From NCBI GenBank assembly GCA_016844955.1, contig JAERTH010000060.1:34905-98904 (forward strand): a stretch of DNA of 64,000 nucleotides, read 5' to 3'. Shown here piece by piece: positions 62,525 to 64,000 of this stretch. Each line of letters begins with the position of its first letter. The stretch's first letter is position 1. This DNA is from Fidelibacterota bacterium (GTDB lineage Bacteria > Fidelibacterota > UBA8477 > JABMPR01). The notes below the pieces were generated by a model, which saw nothing but the letters and a program-made list of their open reading frames with translations, had not been told where the DNA came from and did not search any database. The position numbers and the translations under genes are program-made.

Positions 62525-63162
62525 AACACGCGTTTATTGACAGGTATGCCCATCTTAAAAGCCCGATTCACGAACTTGATGTAGCCAAAAAGCTTGCTGC
62601 AGCACTCTCCGGTCTATTTCTACTTCTGATCCTTCTGCCTTTACTGGATCAGACCAGGACCATGTCTGGATTATACATTTATTCAATTTGTGCCCTGCTG
62701 GTAGCACTGGGATCAAAGGTACCCATCTCCTTTCTATTGACTCGCTCAGTAATGGTTCTGCCCTTCTCCGCGCTGATAATCCTGGTAAATTTTGTATCGG
62801 GTAATTTTTCACCAGGTCAAACCCTGGAAATGATACTTAAATCTATGCTCAGTATTTTTACGCTGTTGCTGCTAACCTCAACCACACCCTTTCATGAATT
62901 GATGAAACAGTTAGCGCGTTGGGGAGCTCCCAGGCTATTCATCATCATTCTGGCGTTTATGTATCGTTATTTCTTTCTCCTGGTTGGAGAGATCGAAGCG
63001 CTGGAACGCGGCATTAAAATGCGCCATTCTCAAGTAGGTGGCTGGAAACGTACCCAGGTATATGCCAGCATTATAGGCATGTTGTTGATCCGGAGTTATG
63101 AGCGAGCGGAAAATGTATATCGTGCCATGCGTATGCGTGGTTTTACAGGAGATTTCAGATGA
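62521..63162 (+). CDS. nikQ: ECF transporter T component (NikQ/CbiQ)
   Basis: A 213-residue membrane protein that couples ATP hydrolysis to substrate uptake. It has four to five membrane segments and the two coupling-helix motifs near the C-terminus, here ERGIKMRHSQVGGWKR and VYRAMRMRGFTG with the Arg-Gly elements. It overlaps nikM and nikO by four bases each, so all three are translationally coupled. Confidence 0.92.
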   Translation: MKHAFIDRYAHLKSPIHELDVAKKLAAALSGLFLLLILLPLLDQTRTMSGLYIYSICALLVALGSKVPISFLLTRSVMVLPFSALIILVNFVSGNFSPGQTLEMILKSMLSIFTLLLLTSTTPFHELMKQLARWGAPRLFIIILAFMYRYFFLLVGEIEALERGIKMRHSQVGGWKRTQVYASIIGMLLIRSYERAENVYRAMRMRGFTGDFR

Positions 63163-63899
63163 GCCAAATTCACCTAAAAAATCTGAGCTTTAATTATAGT
63201 GATGGCACCAGAGCTCTGGATGGAATTGATCTTGAATTGCTCAAGGACACTAAAACAGCACTGGTGGGACCTAATGGTGCTGGAAAAACTTCGCTACTCC
63301 TGGCAATGGCAGGGCTCATTAACGTACAGGGTGAGGTCTGGATTGATCACATCCAAATGCAGGAGTCCTCGGCCAGTGAGCTGAGAAAAAAGATGAGCTA
63401 TATTTTTCAGAATCCTGATGAAATGCTCTTTATGCCCACTGTGATTGAGGATGTTAGTTTTGGGCTGGATGCCCTGGGTCTTAACAAAATCGAAATTCAG
63501 GATCGCGCTCAGGAAGCATTGGAAATGGTTTCGTTGACCGGGTTTGAGCATCGGTCGGCTCATCACTTAAGTTATGGGGAACGCCGTAAGGTATGTCTTG
63601 CCACCAGCCTGGCCCGCCTCTCATCCCTGACCCTGTTTGATGAACCCAGCCGCGAGTTGGATCCATACAGTCGGCGCATATTTATAAATCTATTCAATGA
63701 CATGACAGGTACTCGCCTTCTGGCCACTCATGATCTGGAGCTGGTTCTGGAAACCTGTGACAATATGATACTCCTGGATCAGGGACGTATCATTACTCAG
63801 GGTAATCCTAGAGAAATTCTCATGGATAAGTCGCTCATGGAGCAGCATCGCCTGGAAGTTCCTCACTCACTAATGAAGCATCCGCATGCACACCAATAA
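63159..63899 (+). CDS. nikO: ECF transporter ATPase (NikO/CbiO)
   Basis: A 246-residue ABC ATPase: Walker A GPNGAGKTSLL, the Q-loop IFQNPDEMLF, signature HLSYGERRKVCLA, Walker B LTLFDEPSRELD and switch LLATHDLELV. The Q-loop region is typical of CbiO-type ATPases. One ATPase gene means the transporter is probably a homodimer. The stop codon TAA lies in the first unit of the heptamer repeat that follows. Confidence 0.94.
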   Translation: MSQIHLKNLSFNYSDGTRALDGIDLELLKDTKTALVGPNGAGKTSLLLAMAGLINVQGEVWIDHIQMQESSASELRKKMSYIFQNPDEMLFMPTVIEDVSFGLDALGLNKIEIQDRAQEALEMVSLTGFEHRSAHHLSYGERRKVCLATSLARLSSLTLFDEPSRELDPYSRRIFINLFNDMTGTRLLATHDLELVLETCDNMILLDQGRIITQGNPREILMDKSLMEQHRLEVPHSLMKHPHAHQ

Positions 63900-64000
63900 G
63901 AAGTAAGAAGTAAGAAGTAAGAAGTAAGAAGTAAGAAGTAAGAAGTAAGAAGTAAGAAGTAAGAAGTAAGAAGTAAGAAGTAAGAAGTAAGAAGTAAGAA
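63898..64000. repeat. Heptamer tandem array (AAGTAAG), continuing past the window edge
   Basis: Nearly 15 perfect copies of a 7-base unit follow the nikO stop without interruption up to the last base, so the full length is unknown. The nikO TAA overlaps the first unit. No CRISPR-like spacers are present. Confidence 0.95.

Noticed and set aside
61913..63899. Calling the ECF operon a cobalt transporter (cbiMQO)
   Set aside because: nikR heads the operon with all nickel ligands conserved, so nickel is the better reading, although MQO components alone cannot distinguish the metals.
63898..64000. Regular repeat at the window end as a possible CRISPR array
   Set aside because: The unit is only 7 bases, perfect and without unique spacers, and no cas genes are nearby.

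Overview
The window looks like a chromosomal segment of an uncultured or marine member of the Fibrobacteres-Chlorobi-Bacteroidetes (FCB) group, most likely Candidatus Marinimicrobia/Neomarinimicrobiota or a close relative. The evidence is a very large secreted protein with a YPNPFN-type T9SS sorting domain, a TonB-dependent receptor paired with a DUF4249 lipoprotein, an ECF sigma factor with a DUF6249 partner, many lipoproteins with FCB-style lipoboxes, and no phage or transposase genes. The phylum is an inference from protein style, not from a marker-gene tree.

Layout. 1-6.2 kb (minus strand): information-processing genes recJ (cut by the window edge), the RNase P RNA gene rnpB, a coiled-coil zinc-ribbon protein, glyS and topA. 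6.6-11.1 kb: one 1489-residue secreted protein that carries a metallopeptidase-like domain with its catalytic residues replaced. 11.1-13.4 kb: galE and a glutaryl-CoA-dehydrogenase-like enzyme. 13.5-15.0 kb: a fetAB-type iron exporter. 15.0-18.3 kb (minus): PC4-like, ArsC/Spx-like, acyP, nth and a PolX homologue whose polymerase site is degenerate. 18.3-19.07 kb: a repeat-rich non-coding block. 19.07-24.0 kb: DUF6404, epmA, DUF4249 lipoprotein and TonB receptor. 24.6-26.1 kb: DUF6249 gene and ECF sigma factor gene back to back, with matching divergent promoters. 26.1-28.8 kb: rubrerythrin and an unusual membrane/THEP1-NTPase fusion. 29-32.4 kb: acs, a repeat-bearing spacer, DUF6483 and hsp20. 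32.6-37.1 kb: nagZ and a carbonic-anhydrase-like gene facing an acr3-MBL-queG operon. 37.3-41.0 kb: pepF-like, M20 peptidase and hemolysin III genes. 41.0-47.6 kb (minus): TPR lipoprotein, and an operon of a secreted propeller-like protein, an M1 aminopeptidase with HEAT-like repeats, an HMA-like lipoprotein and a class V aminotransferase. 47.6-53.6 kb: TIGR01212 radical SAM protein, a lipoprotein/barrel pair, small membrane and lipoproteins, and a FabL-like SDR. 53.7-57.6 kb (minus): acyl-CoA dehydrogenase with etfA and etfB. 57.6-60.9 kb (minus): LptF/G permease, SDR and aldo-keto reductase. 61.0-63.9 kb: a nikR-nikL-nikM-nikQ-nikO nickel uptake operon, ending in a heptamer tandem array that runs off the window.

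The genes suggest a peptide- and fatty-acid-using heterotroph with metal homeostasis (nickel import, iron and arsenite export), oxygen and stress defence (rubrerythrin, Hsp20), and acetate activation. The strongest non-routine observations are (1) two divergent promoters with identical elements and spacing between the ECF sigma gene and DUF6249, (2) a single polypeptide joining S-like and T-like membrane parts to a THEP1 NTPase, (3) two proteins whose catalytic residues have been replaced within a recognisable fold (the secreted metallopeptidase-like protein and the PolX homologue), and (4) several non-coding repeat families. All functional calls come from reading motifs by eye; no database search was possible.
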